In this document: piece after piece, positions 28,170-36,747 of the stretch
Layout of the letters: the number at the start of each line of letters is the position of its first letter
Position numbering within the stretch: position 1 is the first letter of the stretch
Source of the DNA: UBA2357 sp046295975
GTDB taxonomy: Bacteria; Pseudomonadota; Gammaproteobacteria; Burkholderiales; Rhodocyclaceae
Assembly: GCA_046295975.1 (NCBI GenBank)
Contig: JBKBMG010000005.1
Coordinates: 1-64,000 of the forward strand
Reading direction: 5' to 3'
Length of the DNA stretch: 64,000 nucleotides
Notes under the pieces: model-generated
Told to the model about the DNA's origin: nothing
Databases searched by the model: none
What the model saw: only the letters and a program-made list of their open reading frames with translations
Program-made: the position numbers and the translations under genes

Positions 28170-28226
28170 AGCCGCGGCTGCGCCAGGCCGAAGCCACCAC
28201 CATCCCGCCTGTGAGGTGATCCGCTC

Positions 28227-28931
28227 ATGGACAGACGCCGCTTCGTGAAGACCTGTGGACTCGGTGCCGGCCTCGCCGCCGGGGCGGCGCTGGCAGCGTC
28301 CGGCGAGGTCCGCGCGCAACGCCATCAGCGGGTGCGGTTGGTCGGCACCGATGGCGCGCCGCTGCGGGCGTCGCTGCTTGGAGTGGGCGAGCCGTATGTG
28401 TTCCACTATCCCTTCGCCGCCACGCCATGTTTTCTGGTCGACCTTGGTCGCAGCGTCGCTGGTCGCTTGGGGCTTGCCACCGAACAGGGCGAACGCTACG
28501 ACTGGCCCGGTGGCGTGGGCGCGGCGCGCTCGGTGGTGGCGTATTCGGCGATCTGCGCCCACCGCATGGCGCACCCGACGCGTACCCTGAGCTACATCAG
28601 CTACCGCGCGGCGCGCGGTAACGGTGATCCCGATACCGGCGTGATCAGCTGCTGCGCGGAAAACAGCGTCTACGACCCTGCGCTTGGCGCTGCGGTGCTT
28701 TCCGGGCCGGCGCCGCAGCCGCTCGCCACAATCGTGCTGGAGCACGACCCGGAAAGCGATGCACTGCATGCGGTGGGGACGCTGGGAGGGGCGATGTTCC
28801 AGCGCTTCTTCGAAGAGTTCGCGTTGCGCCTGAGCCTGGAGCATCCGTCCCGGGATCTTGCCGCGCCCCTGCCCGATGATGTGCCGACGCTGCCGCTGTC
28901 GGAGTTCACCGCCAATGTGGTGGGCTGCTGA
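28227..28931 (+). CDS. Tat-exported Rieske-like protein with altered cluster ligands
   Basis: This 234-residue protein begins with a twin-arginine signal (MDRRRFVKTCGLGAGLAAGA). The remainder resembles Rieske [2Fe-2S] proteins: CAH at 110-112 matches the C-x-H half of the cluster site. The second half, normally C-x-x-H before a GS/FS-V-F/Y-D-P turn, reads CCAE at 142-145 followed by NSVYDP. Glu145 therefore stands where the second ligand His is expected. It may bind an altered cluster, another metal, or none. It lies 57 bases after mobB, suggesting a role in a molybdoenzyme or respiratory path. I do not recognise a named family member. Confidence 0.65.
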   Translation: MDRRRFVKTCGLGAGLAAGAALAASGEVRAQRHQRVRLVGTDGAPLRASLLGVGEPYVFHYPFAATPCFLVDLGRSVAGRLGLATEQGERYDWPGGVGAARSVVAYSAICAHRMAHPTRTLSYISYRAARGNGDPDTGVISCCAENSVYDPALGAAVLSGPAPQPLATIVLEHDPESDALHAVGTLGGAMFQRFFEEFALRLSLEHPSRDLAAPLPDDVPTLPLSEFTANVVGC

Positions 28932-28941
28932 CGCGCGCGGC

Positions 28942-29619
28942 TCAGGGGTGGTCGCGGGCGGTGTCGCGCCGATGCGTCGCGATGAGTTGCAGCACCGCGG
29001 GGTCGCCCTGGCGTTCGGCCAGGCTCAGGGCCGTGGTACCGTTGCCGTCGCCGTCGGCGGGGTCCAGGCCGAGTTCGAGCAGGGCCGCGACCATGGCGGC
29101 GTCGCTGCGTTCGGCCGCGTGCATCAACAAGGTCCAGCCGTAGATGTCGCGCGTGCGCAGGTCGGCGCCGGCTGCGGCGAGGGCACGTACAGTGTCGACG
29201 TGGCCCTTGACGGTGGCCAGCAACAACGGAGTCCAGCCGTGGCGCACACGTTGATCCGGATCGGCACCGGCCTGCAGCAAGGCGTGCACGACTTCGCTAC
29301 GCCCGGCCACGGCGGCGTACATGAGTGCGGTGCCCCCCTTGGGGTTGCTGCGATCGACCGTTGCGCCGTAACCGAGCAGCAGGCGCACGATTTCGGTTTG
29401 ACCGGACTCGGCCGCCCACATCAGCGCCGTCTTGCCGGCATACTCGCCCGGACCGCTGACGACTTCGGGCGACACGCCCTGGTCGAGCAGGATTGCGACC
29501 CGTCGTGGCTGGTGGTCGGTGATCGCGTCGAGCAGTGCCTGGCCGGACGAGGCCAGCGCTGTTGTGGATGCGAGCGACAATAGTGCGAGGAAAAGGGCGA
29601 CCAGACGGGGCAGGGGCAT
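28942..29619 (-). CDS. Exported ankyrin-repeat protein
   Basis: This 225-residue protein has a signal peptide (MPLPRLVALFLALLSLASTT, cleavage after LASS). It has about five ankyrin repeats, seen as G-x-T-A-L-M-W/Y-A-A, V-x-x-L-L-x-x-G-A-x-x-D units from residue 50 to the end. Such periplasmic ankyrin proteins bind other proteins, and some accompany catalases or cytochrome peroxidases. Partner unknown. ATG 29637 is an alternative start adding six residues. Confidence 0.85.
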   Translation of the reverse strand: MPLPRLVALFLALLSLASTTALASSGQALLDAITDHQPRRVAILLDQGVSPEVVSGPGEYAGKTALMWAAESGQTEIVRLLLGYGATVDRSNPKGGTALMYAAVAGRSEVVHALLQAGADPDQRVRHGWTPLLLATVKGHVDTVRALAAAGADLRTRDIYGWTLLMHAAERSDAAMVAALLELGLDPADGDGNGTTALSLAERQGDPAVLQLIATHRRDTARDHP

Positions 29620-29741
29620 GCGGGTCCCGAAGCACATGGTTGTGGAATCGATGCGACAGCATTTGAAATAGCAGAACGATTCGTGGGGCGCAAGCCGGCA
29701 GGGGCCGGCGCGGACACCGCGAACCCTGACAGGAGTGAAAG

Positions 29742-30836
29742 ATGGCGCAACTGGACCGGCAGGCGGTGGACGCCGCGCTTGCCGCATATGTGGAACCGCA
29801 TCTGGAATGCGATCTGGTCTCGGCCGGCTGTATCGAATCGGTCGAAATCGATGGCGGGCGGGTGGCCCTAAAGGTGTGCCTGGGCTTTCCCGCACGCCGC
29901 CTCGCCGCGCGCCTGCGCGAAGCGTTGGCCGGCACGCTGGCGCAGCTTCCGGGGGTGACTGCGGTGGATGTGGTGGTGACCAGCCGCATTGAGCCGCGCG
30001 CGCCGGACCCTGCCGATCCGGTGGCGCTGCCCGGGGTACGCAATGTGCTCGCGGTGTCGTCGGGCAAGGGCGGTGTCGGAAAATCCACCACCGCCGTCAA
30101 TCTGGCGCTGGCGCTGGCCGATGAGGGTGCGCGCGTCGGCATGCTCGATGCTGATCTCTACGGCCCCAGCCTGCCGCGCATGCTGGGCATCGCCGGCCGG
30201 CCGCGCTCGGTCGATGGCAAGCGCTTCCAGCCCTTGATGAATTACGGGCTGCAGGCGATGTCGGCGGGCTTCCTGGTGGATGAGGAAGAGCCGATGATCT
30301 GGCGCGGCTCCATGGTCACCCAGGCGCTGGAGCAATTGCTGCGCGAGACCGAGTGGAAGGATCTGGACTACCTCGTCATCGACATGCCGCCGGGCACTGG
30401 CGATGTCCAGCTCACCCTGGCCCAGCGCGTGAAGCTCGCCGGTGCGGTGGTCGTGACCACGCCGCAGGACATTGCCTTGCTCGATGCCACCCGCGGCCTG
30501 AAGATGTTCGACAAGGTCGGCGTGCCGGTACTGGGGGTGATCGAGAACATGGGCCTGCATGTGTGCAGTCACTGTGGCCATGCCGAGCACGTGTTCGGCG
30601 ACGGCGGCGGGCTGCGCATGGCCGACCGCCACACGGTCGACTTCCTTGGTTCGTTGCCGCTGGACATCCGCATCCGCGAGCAGGCCGACAACGGCATGCC
30701 GACGGTTGCGGCCGACCCCGACGGAGCGCTCGCCGATGCCTATCGCGAGATTGCACGCAAGATGGTGGCCCGCTTGTCACGCCGCCAGGCGGCGGCCCGC
30801 AGCGCGATGCCGACCATCACCATCTCGGACAGCTGA
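29742..30836 (+). CDS. apbC: Mrp/ApbC-type iron-sulfur cluster carrier ATPase
   Basis: This 364-residue protein has an N-terminal MIP18/DUF59-like domain (1-85) and a deviant Walker A SSGKGGVGKSTTAVNLALAL. The bridging CxxC motif is CSHCG (near 272-275). It carries Fe-S clusters between scaffold and apo-enzymes. Placement before the Fe-S-rich formate dehydrogenase cluster is suggestive, but a gap and an opposing gene separate them. GGAGTGAAAG precedes the ATG. Confidence 0.94.
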   Translation: MAQLDRQAVDAALAAYVEPHLECDLVSAGCIESVEIDGGRVALKVCLGFPARRLAARLREALAGTLAQLPGVTAVDVVVTSRIEPRAPDPADPVALPGVRNVLAVSSGKGGVGKSTTAVNLALALADEGARVGMLDADLYGPSLPRMLGIAGRPRSVDGKRFQPLMNYGLQAMSAGFLVDEEEPMIWRGSMVTQALEQLLRETEWKDLDYLVIDMPPGTGDVQLTLAQRVKLAGAVVVTTPQDIALLDATRGLKMFDKVGVPVLGVIENMGLHVCSHCGHAEHVFGDGGGLRMADRHTVDFLGSLPLDIRIREQADNGMPTVAADPDGALADAYREIARKMVARLSRRQAAARSAMPTITISDS

Positions 30837-31214
30837 CGATCCGCTGTGCTTGCTCGAATCCGGCGCTCGCTTATCAACCCGACATTGAACCTAGATTCCT
30901 CGGGTGACCGTTTGTTGCGTGTCCGGATAGTGCATCACGGCAGACATTTCGAGTGTCGTGAGGCGTCACCGAGTAGGTGAGTTCGCTACCTACCCGCGCA
31001 CGGTTTCGGGGCCGCCTGGCTGCGTTGCGCCTCCTTGCAGGGAACAACCATGCCGCGTCGTCGCGCCTTGCCAGACGACGCCCCAGACGCACACTCGGAC
31101 ACGTCCAACTGAGGAATCCAGGTTGAAACAGGCGGCGCCGTTCGTCCCGGACTCCTTGAAGGGTGCTTTCGGAAAAGCCTTCAGGCCCGGCCTGAACTTT
31201 ATTCGATGGGCGGG
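30837..31214. terminator. 378-bp gap with a hairpin between convergent mrp and fdh regulator
   Basis: A perfect 7-bp stem TTCAGGC/GCCTGAA (31180-31196, loop CCG) is followed on the plus strand by CTTTATT and on the minus strand by GGCTTTTCC. It may terminate both convergent genes. A weaker GTAGGT/ACCTAC stem lies near 30974-30995. A 20-residue reading frame at 31050-31112 has a plausible ribosome site but no other support. The rest shows nothing recognisable. Confidence 0.5.
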
Positions 31215-32207
31215 CTACTGAGCTTCCTCGCCGCGCAGCCGGCGCTCCAGCGTCTTGCGCGAGATGCCCATGCGCCGCGCAGCTTCGGACTTGTTGCCGT
31301 TGCACAGCCGCAGCACGCGTGCCATGTGGCGCTGGCGGACTTCGGAGAGCGGCAATTCGGGTGGGTAGCCGCTGTCGCCGTTGCGTAGTGCGAGCCCGGG
31401 GTCCAGCGGCTGTACCTTGAGACAGACGTCCGGGGCCACGCCAAGCAGCATCGCGCGTTCCACCAGGTTGCGCAGTTCACGCACGTTGCCCGGCCAGGCG
31501 TGACTTCTCAGCTTGAGCAGCCCGGCGCGGCCAAGCGGCACCACCGGTAGCGCCAGGCTGTGCTGGAAGTACTGGGCAAAGTGCTCGACCAGCGGTGCGA
31601 TGTCTTCCGGCCGTTCGCGCAGCGGCGGCATGCGCAGCACCAGTACGTTCAGGCGGTAGTACAAGTCCGCGCGAAAACGGCCGCGTGCCACCCATTCCGC
31701 CATCGGGCGATTGGTGGCGGCGATGATGCGCACGTCCAGCGGAATCTCGGTGTCCGAGCCGACCGGCCGGACACGGAGCGTCTCAAGCACGCGCAGCAGC
31801 TTGGCCTGGAGGAACAGCGGCAATTCGCTGATCTCGTCGAGGAACAAGGTGCCGCCTGCGGCATGCCGGAACAACCCATCGCGGGCTTGTCCGGCGCCGG
31901 TGAAGGCACCCCGGGCATGGCCGAACAGCTCACTGTCCAGCAACTCCGCCGCCATCGATCCGCAGTTGATCGCGACCAATGGCCCGTCGCGGCCGCTGTG
32001 ATGATGCAGGCTGGCGGCGGCCACTTCCTTGCCCGTACCCGATTCGCCCTCGATCAACACCGTGGTGTTCGAGCTCGCCATGTGCCGGACCAGTCCGGCC
32101 ACTGCCCGCATGGCCGCGCTATCACCGACCATGCCGTGGGCGCGCGCGTCCGCGGAGGCGGCGAGTGCGACGTTGGCGGGCTGTCGGGGACGACTGAGCG
32201 TGGTCAT
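31215..32207 (-). CDS. Sigma-54-dependent transcriptional activator without receiver domain
   Basis: This 330-residue AAA+ activator has Walker A GESGTGKE, the GAFTGA sigma-54 contact loop and a C-terminal Fis-type HTH (NKSEAARRMGISRKTLERR). The N-terminal sensory part is only about 25 residues, so it has no receiver, GAF or PAS domain. Its activity must be set by level, partner binding or a short peptide switch. It is divergent from the formate dehydrogenase operon, whose promoter is a clear sigma-54 type, so it is very probably that operon's activator. MTTLSRPRQ was taken as the start; a longer frame to 32609 crosses the promoter region. Confidence 0.9.
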   Translation of the reverse strand: MTTLSRPRQPANVALAASADARAHGMVGDSAAMRAVAGLVRHMASSNTTVLIEGESGTGKEVAAASLHHHSGRDGPLVAINCGSMAAELLDSELFGHARGAFTGAGQARDGLFRHAAGGTLFLDEISELPLFLQAKLLRVLETLRVRPVGSDTEIPLDVRIIAATNRPMAEWVARGRFRADLYYRLNVLVLRMPPLRERPEDIAPLVEHFAQYFQHSLALPVVPLGRAGLLKLRSHAWPGNVRELRNLVERAMLLGVAPDVCLKVQPLDPGLALRNGDSGYPPELPLSEVRQRHMARVLRLCNGNKSEAARRMGISRKTLERRLRGEEAQ

Positions 32208-32360
32208 GGGTATACGGGTGAAGCAAGGCCTTGCTGCTGTCGGTTGACGTTGGCTGCGCCTGAACGAGGGCCGAGACGACATTATGGACCACCCCGGAAC
32301 GCCCACGCACCACCCGGCCATCGCGAACCGAGAAGTGTGTGCGTTGCAACATGCGTCATT

Positions 32361-32395
32361 CTGTCCGTTCTTCGAAGAAGTAGCGACAGTTTGTC
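32361..32395. promoter_or_regulatory. Candidate enhancer site for the sigma-54 activator
   Basis: This cluster of nested dyads lies 66-100 bases upstream of the -24 element. It contains CTGTC (32361), the perfect palindrome TTCTTCGAAGAA (32368-32379) and GACAGTTTGTC (32385-32395). The spacing suits an upstream activator sequence. Which dyad is bound cannot be told from one locus. Confidence 0.45.
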
Positions 32396-32460
32396 TCACG
32401 CGGCGTCGAGGTGTTCCGGGAAATCCCTTTAACGATGCGGGTCTTGCGCCAATCAGCCGT

Positions 32461-32475
32461 TGGCATGGGGTTTGC
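32461..32475 (+). promoter_or_regulatory. Sigma-54 (-24/-12) promoter of the formate dehydrogenase operon
   Basis: TGGCATGGGGTTTGC matches the TGGCAC-N5-TTGC consensus with exactly ten bases between the invariant GG and GC. Transcription would start near 32487, leaving a leader of about 50 bases before the first gene at 32536. Confidence 0.85.
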
Positions 32476-32535
32476 TGTGGGCTATAACGTATGTACAGGC
32501 CTGCATAAGCAAAAAAGCGCGCGAGGAGACCAGGG

Positions 32536-33111
32536 TTGAACCCGGAACAGCTTCCACAGGAGCAGGAATCGACATGGGCGCCGGATGCAGTGTTGCCCGT
32601 CGCCGTCATGCTCGCCGGCCCGAGTGGGGAGGCGGCTGCCGACCCGATGGCGTGGCATGTGACCGGCGTGGTGGTGGGGGCGCAGTTTGCGTCCGATACC
32701 CGCGAGGGTGTGCGCGTGCGCTCCGGCCCGGCAGGTGATTTGTACCTCTGGCGCGGTTTCAGGCTGCGCCTGCATCCGGCCCAGGCGGCGGATTACGCCC
32801 TCAACCTGGGTGGTGACCGTCCCGAGGTGTTCGTGATCGCCCGTTTCGATCCTGCGCGCGGAGTTGTGCCGCTGGAGGTGACCGTCAGTCTGGACCATGC
32901 TCAGAATCTGGATTCCACCGAATTGCGCAGTGCCGACGAAATGGTCTTGAGCACGCCGATGCCGGCGGAAGTCGGACGCTGGCTGGAGGCGTTCGTCGCC
33001 ACGCATTACGAGCCGCGCCGCAAAGGAGGCGGTGGCAAGGGGCGTGGCAAGCGCCGCAGCAAGGCGATCTACGACGGTGAAGTTGGCGATTGGGCGGAGG
33101 ACGAAGCGTGA
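32536..33111 (+). CDS. DUF3305 protein of the formate dehydrogenase operon
   Basis: This 191-residue protein is soluble. Its core is AWHVTGVVVG, then LYLWRGFRLRLHPAQAADYALNLGG, then PEVFVIARF, ending in a Lys/Gly/Arg-rich tail (RRKGGGGKGRGKRRSK). The pattern fits DUF3305, which occurs almost only with DUF3306 in formate dehydrogenase clusters. The function is unknown; a maturation role is inferred from context. It is the first gene behind the sigma-54 promoter, and the stop overlaps the next start (GTGA). Confidence 0.8.
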   Translation: MNPEQLPQEQESTWAPDAVLPVAVMLAGPSGEAAADPMAWHVTGVVVGAQFASDTREGVRVRSGPAGDLYLWRGFRLRLHPAQAADYALNLGGDRPEVFVIARFDPARGVVPLEVTVSLDHAQNLDSTELRSADEMVLSTPMPAEVGRWLEAFVATHYEPRRKGGGGKGRGKRRSKAIYDGEVGDWAEDEA

Positions 33112-33887
33112 GCCGGGACATGACCGATGCGCCGCGGCCCGCCGTCCAGTCCGCCGTTGCCACCGACGACGGACGTTCGTTTCTCTCGCGCTGGTCGCGG
33201 CGCAAGCTTGGGCGCGAGGTGGATGAGCCGGTGCCGTCCGCTGCCGCGCTCCAGACCGCCGCGACGACCGCGGTCGCCCCTGATCTCGAGCAGCTCGGGC
33301 CGACCGGCGTGGACGTGCCCGCAGTCGGGGACGACGCGTCCGTCGCGCCGGCCGAGCGCATCGACGCGCGTACCGGCAAACCGTATTCGGAGCTGACCGA
33401 CGCGGACATGCCCGACCTCGATACGCTGGACGAACGCTCCGATCTGTCGATGTTCCTGGCCGGAAAGGTGTCCCAGACCTTGCGGATGAAGGCGCTGACC
33501 AAGGTATTCCACTCCGCGACGTACAATCAGGTGTGTCTGTGCGCGGAGTACGCCGAGGACTACACCAACTTCGTGCCCATGGGCGACATCGTGCCGCACG
33601 ACTTGGAGCAGGCAATTGCGCGCGAGGCCGGCAAGTTGATGAACAGACTGTCTGCCCAGGGATTGGAAATCACCCCTGAGGCGGCGCGCGAACGGGTTGC
33701 CGCCGAGTTTCGCGGCGAGCCCGGCGCTCGGCCGGCCGGATACGACCAGGACGATGCGTTGTTCGAACACCATAACAGCGACAGGCTCGCGGACGGGCAT
33801 GCCCCGGCCGAAGAGCATGTACCGGAACCCCTGCAGTACCCCCCGCAGGCGCGCGTCGCGACGCCTGCCCCCAGCGAGACGAGATGA
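33108..33887 (+). CDS. DUF3306 protein of the formate dehydrogenase operon
   Basis: This 259-residue protein has the DUF3306 opening FLSRWSRRKLGREV and core LTDADMPDLDTLDERSDLS, then SQTLRMKALTKVFHSATYN. An acidic, Pro-rich tail follows. GTG 33108 is taken as the start because GGAGG lies 7 bases upstream and the codon overlaps the previous stop as GTGA. ATG at 33120 is an alternative. The role is unknown; it is found with DUF3305 in formate dehydrogenase operons. Its stop overlaps the next gene (ATGA). Confidence 0.8.
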   Translation: MSRDMTDAPRPAVQSAVATDDGRSFLSRWSRRKLGREVDEPVPSAAALQTAATTAVAPDLEQLGPTGVDVPAVGDDASVAPAERIDARTGKPYSELTDADMPDLDTLDERSDLSMFLAGKVSQTLRMKALTKVFHSATYNQVCLCAEYAEDYTNFVPMGDIVPHDLEQAIAREAGKLMNRLSAQGLEITPEAARERVAAEFRGEPGARPAGYDQDDALFEHHNSDRLADGHAPAEEHVPEPLQYPPQARVATPAPSETR

Positions 33888-35614
33888 CCGATTTCATGAT
33901 TCTTTCCGCCGATGACGCGGCCGTGGCCGTTCGTGACCCGGCAGAAAACGCGCGCCGGGCGGCGTTGCAGGCCGCGGCTGCGGTCGAGGTCGAGCCGGCG
34001 TCGCTGGTCGAGTACCACTCGGCCGGTTACGCCCTCATCGTAGGCAGCGAGCGCGACGGCCTGGAATGTGCCGACGTGCTGCGCGGCCAGTTGCACTGTA
34101 CGGTGGTCGCCACTGCGGCGGCCCAAGGCGAATTGTCGGAAACCGCGCAGGCCGCCCGCGCGGATGCGGCGCGGGTGCTGGTGGTACATGGCGAGCCCGG
34201 CACGATCTCCGGCCATCTCGGCCGTTTCGAAATGACCGTGCGCCTGCCCGGTGGCGAGGACGTGGCGCCGGCTGCCTTGACGCGGCCCCAACAGCCTTAT
34301 TTCGACGTGGTGCTGGATCTGCGCCGCGAACCCGGTCTGCGCCTGGAACTGCCGCCCTTCGGTTACTACGCGCCGGCAGGCGATTCGGATCGATTGGTCG
34401 AGATGCTGGGCGAACTCCCCGACATGACCGGGGAGTTCGAAAAGCCGCGTTTCTTCGCCTATAACCCCGACATCTGTGCCCATGGCGACAGCGGCCTGAC
34501 CGGCTGTACCCGCTGCCTGGACGCCTGTCCGACCGGGGCGATCCGCTCCATCGGTGATCTGGTAGACATCGACCCCTACCTTTGCCAAGGGGCTGGCACC
34601 TGTACCAGCGTGTGCCCCAGCGGTGCGATGACCTACGCCTACCCAGGCCCGCGCGACCAGATCATGCGCGTCAAACGCATGCTCGCGGCCTTTCGCGAGG
34701 CCGGCGGCGAGCGACCGGTGGTGCTGTTCCACGACGGCGAGGCCGGGTTGGCGCGGTTGCAGGTGCTCGCCACCGAGTTGCCGGCGCGGGTTCTGCCGCT
34801 GCAGGTCGGCGAGATCGGTGCGGTGGGCATGGACACCTGGTTTGCCGCGCTCGCCTACGGCGCCTGTGAGGTCGTGTTGCTCGACACCGGAAGCGTACCG
34901 CCCAGCGTGCGTGCGGCGATGGCGGCGCAACTCGACTACGCGCGGCCGCTGCTCGATGCGCTCGGGCTGGATGGCGACCGCCTGATCTGGTTGGACGCCG
35001 AATCGGGCGCGGCCGGATTCGCAGCCTGTACGCGCCCGCCGGCGGTGGCGCGGCCGGCGACCTTCGATACCTTCAACGACAAGCGTGGCAGTCTGCGCCT
35101 GGCGCTCGAGCACCTGCACGCCCAGGCGCCTGTACACCCCGAGCCGGTGCCCCTGCCGTTCGGCGCGCCGTTCGGCCAGGTGGTGGTCGACCGCCAGGCC
35201 TGTACGCTGTGCATGGCCTGTCCCCAGGTATGCCCGACGCGGGCCCTGGGCGACGCCGGCGATCGCCCCGCGCTGTTCTTCACCGAAGACGTATGCGTGC
35301 AGTGCGGTCTGTGCGCCAAGGCCTGTCCCGAGCAGGCGATCACCCTCAAGCCACGTTTCGACTTCGACTGGGAGGCGCGCCGCAAACCGCGCTTGCTCAA
35401 CGAGGAAGAGCCCTTCTGCTGCATTTCCTGCGGCAAGCCGTTTGCAACCCAGAGCGTGATCGGACGCATGGTCGAGAAGCTGTCCGGGCACCACATGTTC
35501 CAGTCCGAAGAGGCGTTGCGCCGGCTCAAGATGTGCGGCGACTGTCGGGTGGTCGACATGTTTGCCGACGATCTCAAGGGTGGGTCCAAGCCGCGCTGGC
35601 TGGGCCCGAGGTGA
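33884..35614 (+). CDS. Multi-cluster 4Fe-4S ferredoxin-type protein of the formate dehydrogenase operon
   Basis: This 576-residue protein has two pairs of ferredoxin-like motifs: CTRCLDACPTGAI and CQGAGTCTSVCPSGAM near 205-245, then CTLCMACPQVCPTRAL and CVQCGLCAKACPEQAI near 440-485. A CCISCG motif follows near 508. The middle (about 250-390) resembles a HdrA/CoB reductase-like or MvhD-like delta region (VLFHDGEAGLARLQ, LQVGEIGAVGMDTW). No signal peptide is seen, so it is cytoplasmic. It may feed electrons or clusters to the enzyme during maturation. Start and stop are coupled to both neighbours. Confidence 0.85.
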   Translation: MTDFMILSADDAAVAVRDPAENARRAALQAAAAVEVEPASLVEYHSAGYALIVGSERDGLECADVLRGQLHCTVVATAAAQGELSETAQAARADAARVLVVHGEPGTISGHLGRFEMTVRLPGGEDVAPAALTRPQQPYFDVVLDLRREPGLRLELPPFGYYAPAGDSDRLVEMLGELPDMTGEFEKPRFFAYNPDICAHGDSGLTGCTRCLDACPTGAIRSIGDLVDIDPYLCQGAGTCTSVCPSGAMTYAYPGPRDQIMRVKRMLAAFREAGGERPVVLFHDGEAGLARLQVLATELPARVLPLQVGEIGAVGMDTWFAALAYGACEVVLLDTGSVPPSVRAAMAAQLDYARPLLDALGLDGDRLIWLDAESGAAGFAACTRPPAVARPATFDTFNDKRGSLRLALEHLHAQAPVHPEPVPLPFGAPFGQVVVDRQACTLCMACPQVCPTRALGDAGDRPALFFTEDVCVQCGLCAKACPEQAITLKPRFDFDWEARRKPRLLNEEEPFCCISCGKPFATQSVIGRMVEKLSGHHMFQSEEALRRLKMCGDCRVVDMFADDLKGGSKPRWLGPR

Positions 35615-35619
35615 GCACC

Positions 35620-36306
35620 ATGCGATACGACATCAGCGACGACACCTTGGACGCGGTGCGCGCGGGCGCGGACGGGCAGGCGCGTACGCACGAGGCCGGA
35701 CTCGATGCGCAAATCGATGCGCAGATCGACGCCGAAACGGATGCCATGCGGGCTGGCACCTGGGCCTTGCTGGGACGCTTGCTGGCGGACGCGCCGGACG
35801 GGGAGATGCTGGCCCGGTTGGCGCAGGCCGACAGCGATGGCGGCCGCGGCGATGCGCTCGCGCTGGCCTGGCTGCGGCTCGCGGAGGCGGCGCGCACGGC
35901 GCAGGCAGACGCCTTGCAGCGTGAATACCAGGACGTGTTCGTCGGGGTGGGCGGTGGCCAGGTCACGCCCTATGCGTCGTGGTATCTCACCGGCACCCTG
36001 CTCGACCGTCCGTTGGTACAGCTGCGCGACGACCTGCAGGCGCTGGGCATCGCCCGCGCCGAGCACTGTAGCGAGCCCGAGGATCATGCTGCGGCGGTAT
36101 GCGAGATCATGGCCTTCGTCCTGCAGGACGAGGACGTCGATTTTGACTGGCAGCGGGAGTTGTTCCAGCGCCATGTGGCAGGCTGGATGGGGCGTTTGTT
36201 CGACGACGTCGCGGCGGCACCGAGCGCGGCGTTCTATCGCGCGGTGGCGGCACTGGGGCGGGCCTTCGTCGATGTCGAGCAGCGGTTTTACGAAATGTCG
36301 GCGTGA
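35620..36306 (+). CDS. TorD/DmsD-family molybdoenzyme chaperone
   Basis: This 228-residue, all-helical acidic protein has the TorD-family core YQDVFVGVGGGQVTPYASWYLTG and EPEDHAAAVCEIMAFVLQ. These chaperones bind the Tat signal of a molybdoenzyme catalytic subunit and hold it until bis-MGD is inserted. Here the client is surely the formate dehydrogenase alpha subunit. ATG 35620 was chosen for its AGGTGA site; GTG 35611 overlaps the previous stop and is possible. Confidence 0.88.
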   Translation: MRYDISDDTLDAVRAGADGQARTHEAGLDAQIDAQIDAETDAMRAGTWALLGRLLADAPDGEMLARLAQADSDGGRGDALALAWLRLAEAARTAQADALQREYQDVFVGVGGGQVTPYASWYLTGTLLDRPLVQLRDDLQALGIARAEHCSEPEDHAAAVCEIMAFVLQDEDVDFDWQRELFQRHVAGWMGRLFDDVAAAPSAAFYRAVAALGRAFVDVEQRFYEMSA

Positions 36307-36367
36307 GCCGGCGAACGGGGACGGGGCGAGCGGATCGCTTCTGGGTTAGGCATATAAGGAGTCGATA

Positions 36368-36577
36368 ATGGACAAGAGAGACGAGAGCGGGCCGGAAGCC
36401 CGGCGCAGGTTTCTGAAGTCGATGGCCGTGACCGGCGGCGGTGTCGTCGCAGCGGTGGCCACGATGGGTCAGGGCGCGGCGGCGGCCGAGGTGGAAGCGC
36501 AGCCCGCTGGCGTGCAGCCGGAGGGGTATCACGTGACCCAGCACATCCGCGATTACTACGCCAAGGCGCAGTTCTAG
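36368..36577 (+). CDS. Small twin-arginine protein of the formate dehydrogenase region
   Basis: This 69-residue protein consists almost wholly of a Tat signal (RRRFLKSMAVTGGGVVAAV) plus a short tail ending HVTQHIRDYYAKAQF. It matches the pattern of the formate dehydrogenase region TAT target (TIGR02811-like). The mature peptide would have about 35 residues. It may help assembly of the exported complex, but its function is unproven. Confidence 0.85.
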   Translation: MDKRDESGPEARRRFLKSMAVTGGGVVAAVATMGQGAAAAEVEAQPAGVQPEGYHVTQHIRDYYAKAQF

Positions 36578-36747
36578 CCCGGCGGGCGGTAACGGACATT
36601 GCCCTGGCATCCAGGCCGGGGCGAGCGAAACAAGCGTTTATCTGGAAGCGATGCGCGCACGGCGCGTGGCGATGAACAACCGGCCCGTGGGCCGGGGTGA
36701 CTCACCGCGGTCGTGGGACGACGCGGTCATCCAACAGGAGAGGAACC

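Noticed and set aside
31050..31112. 20-codon frame with AGGGA ribosome-site-like sequence between mrp and the sigma-54 activator
   Set aside because: Such short frames are expected by chance; there is no signal, motif or downstream gene for it to lead.
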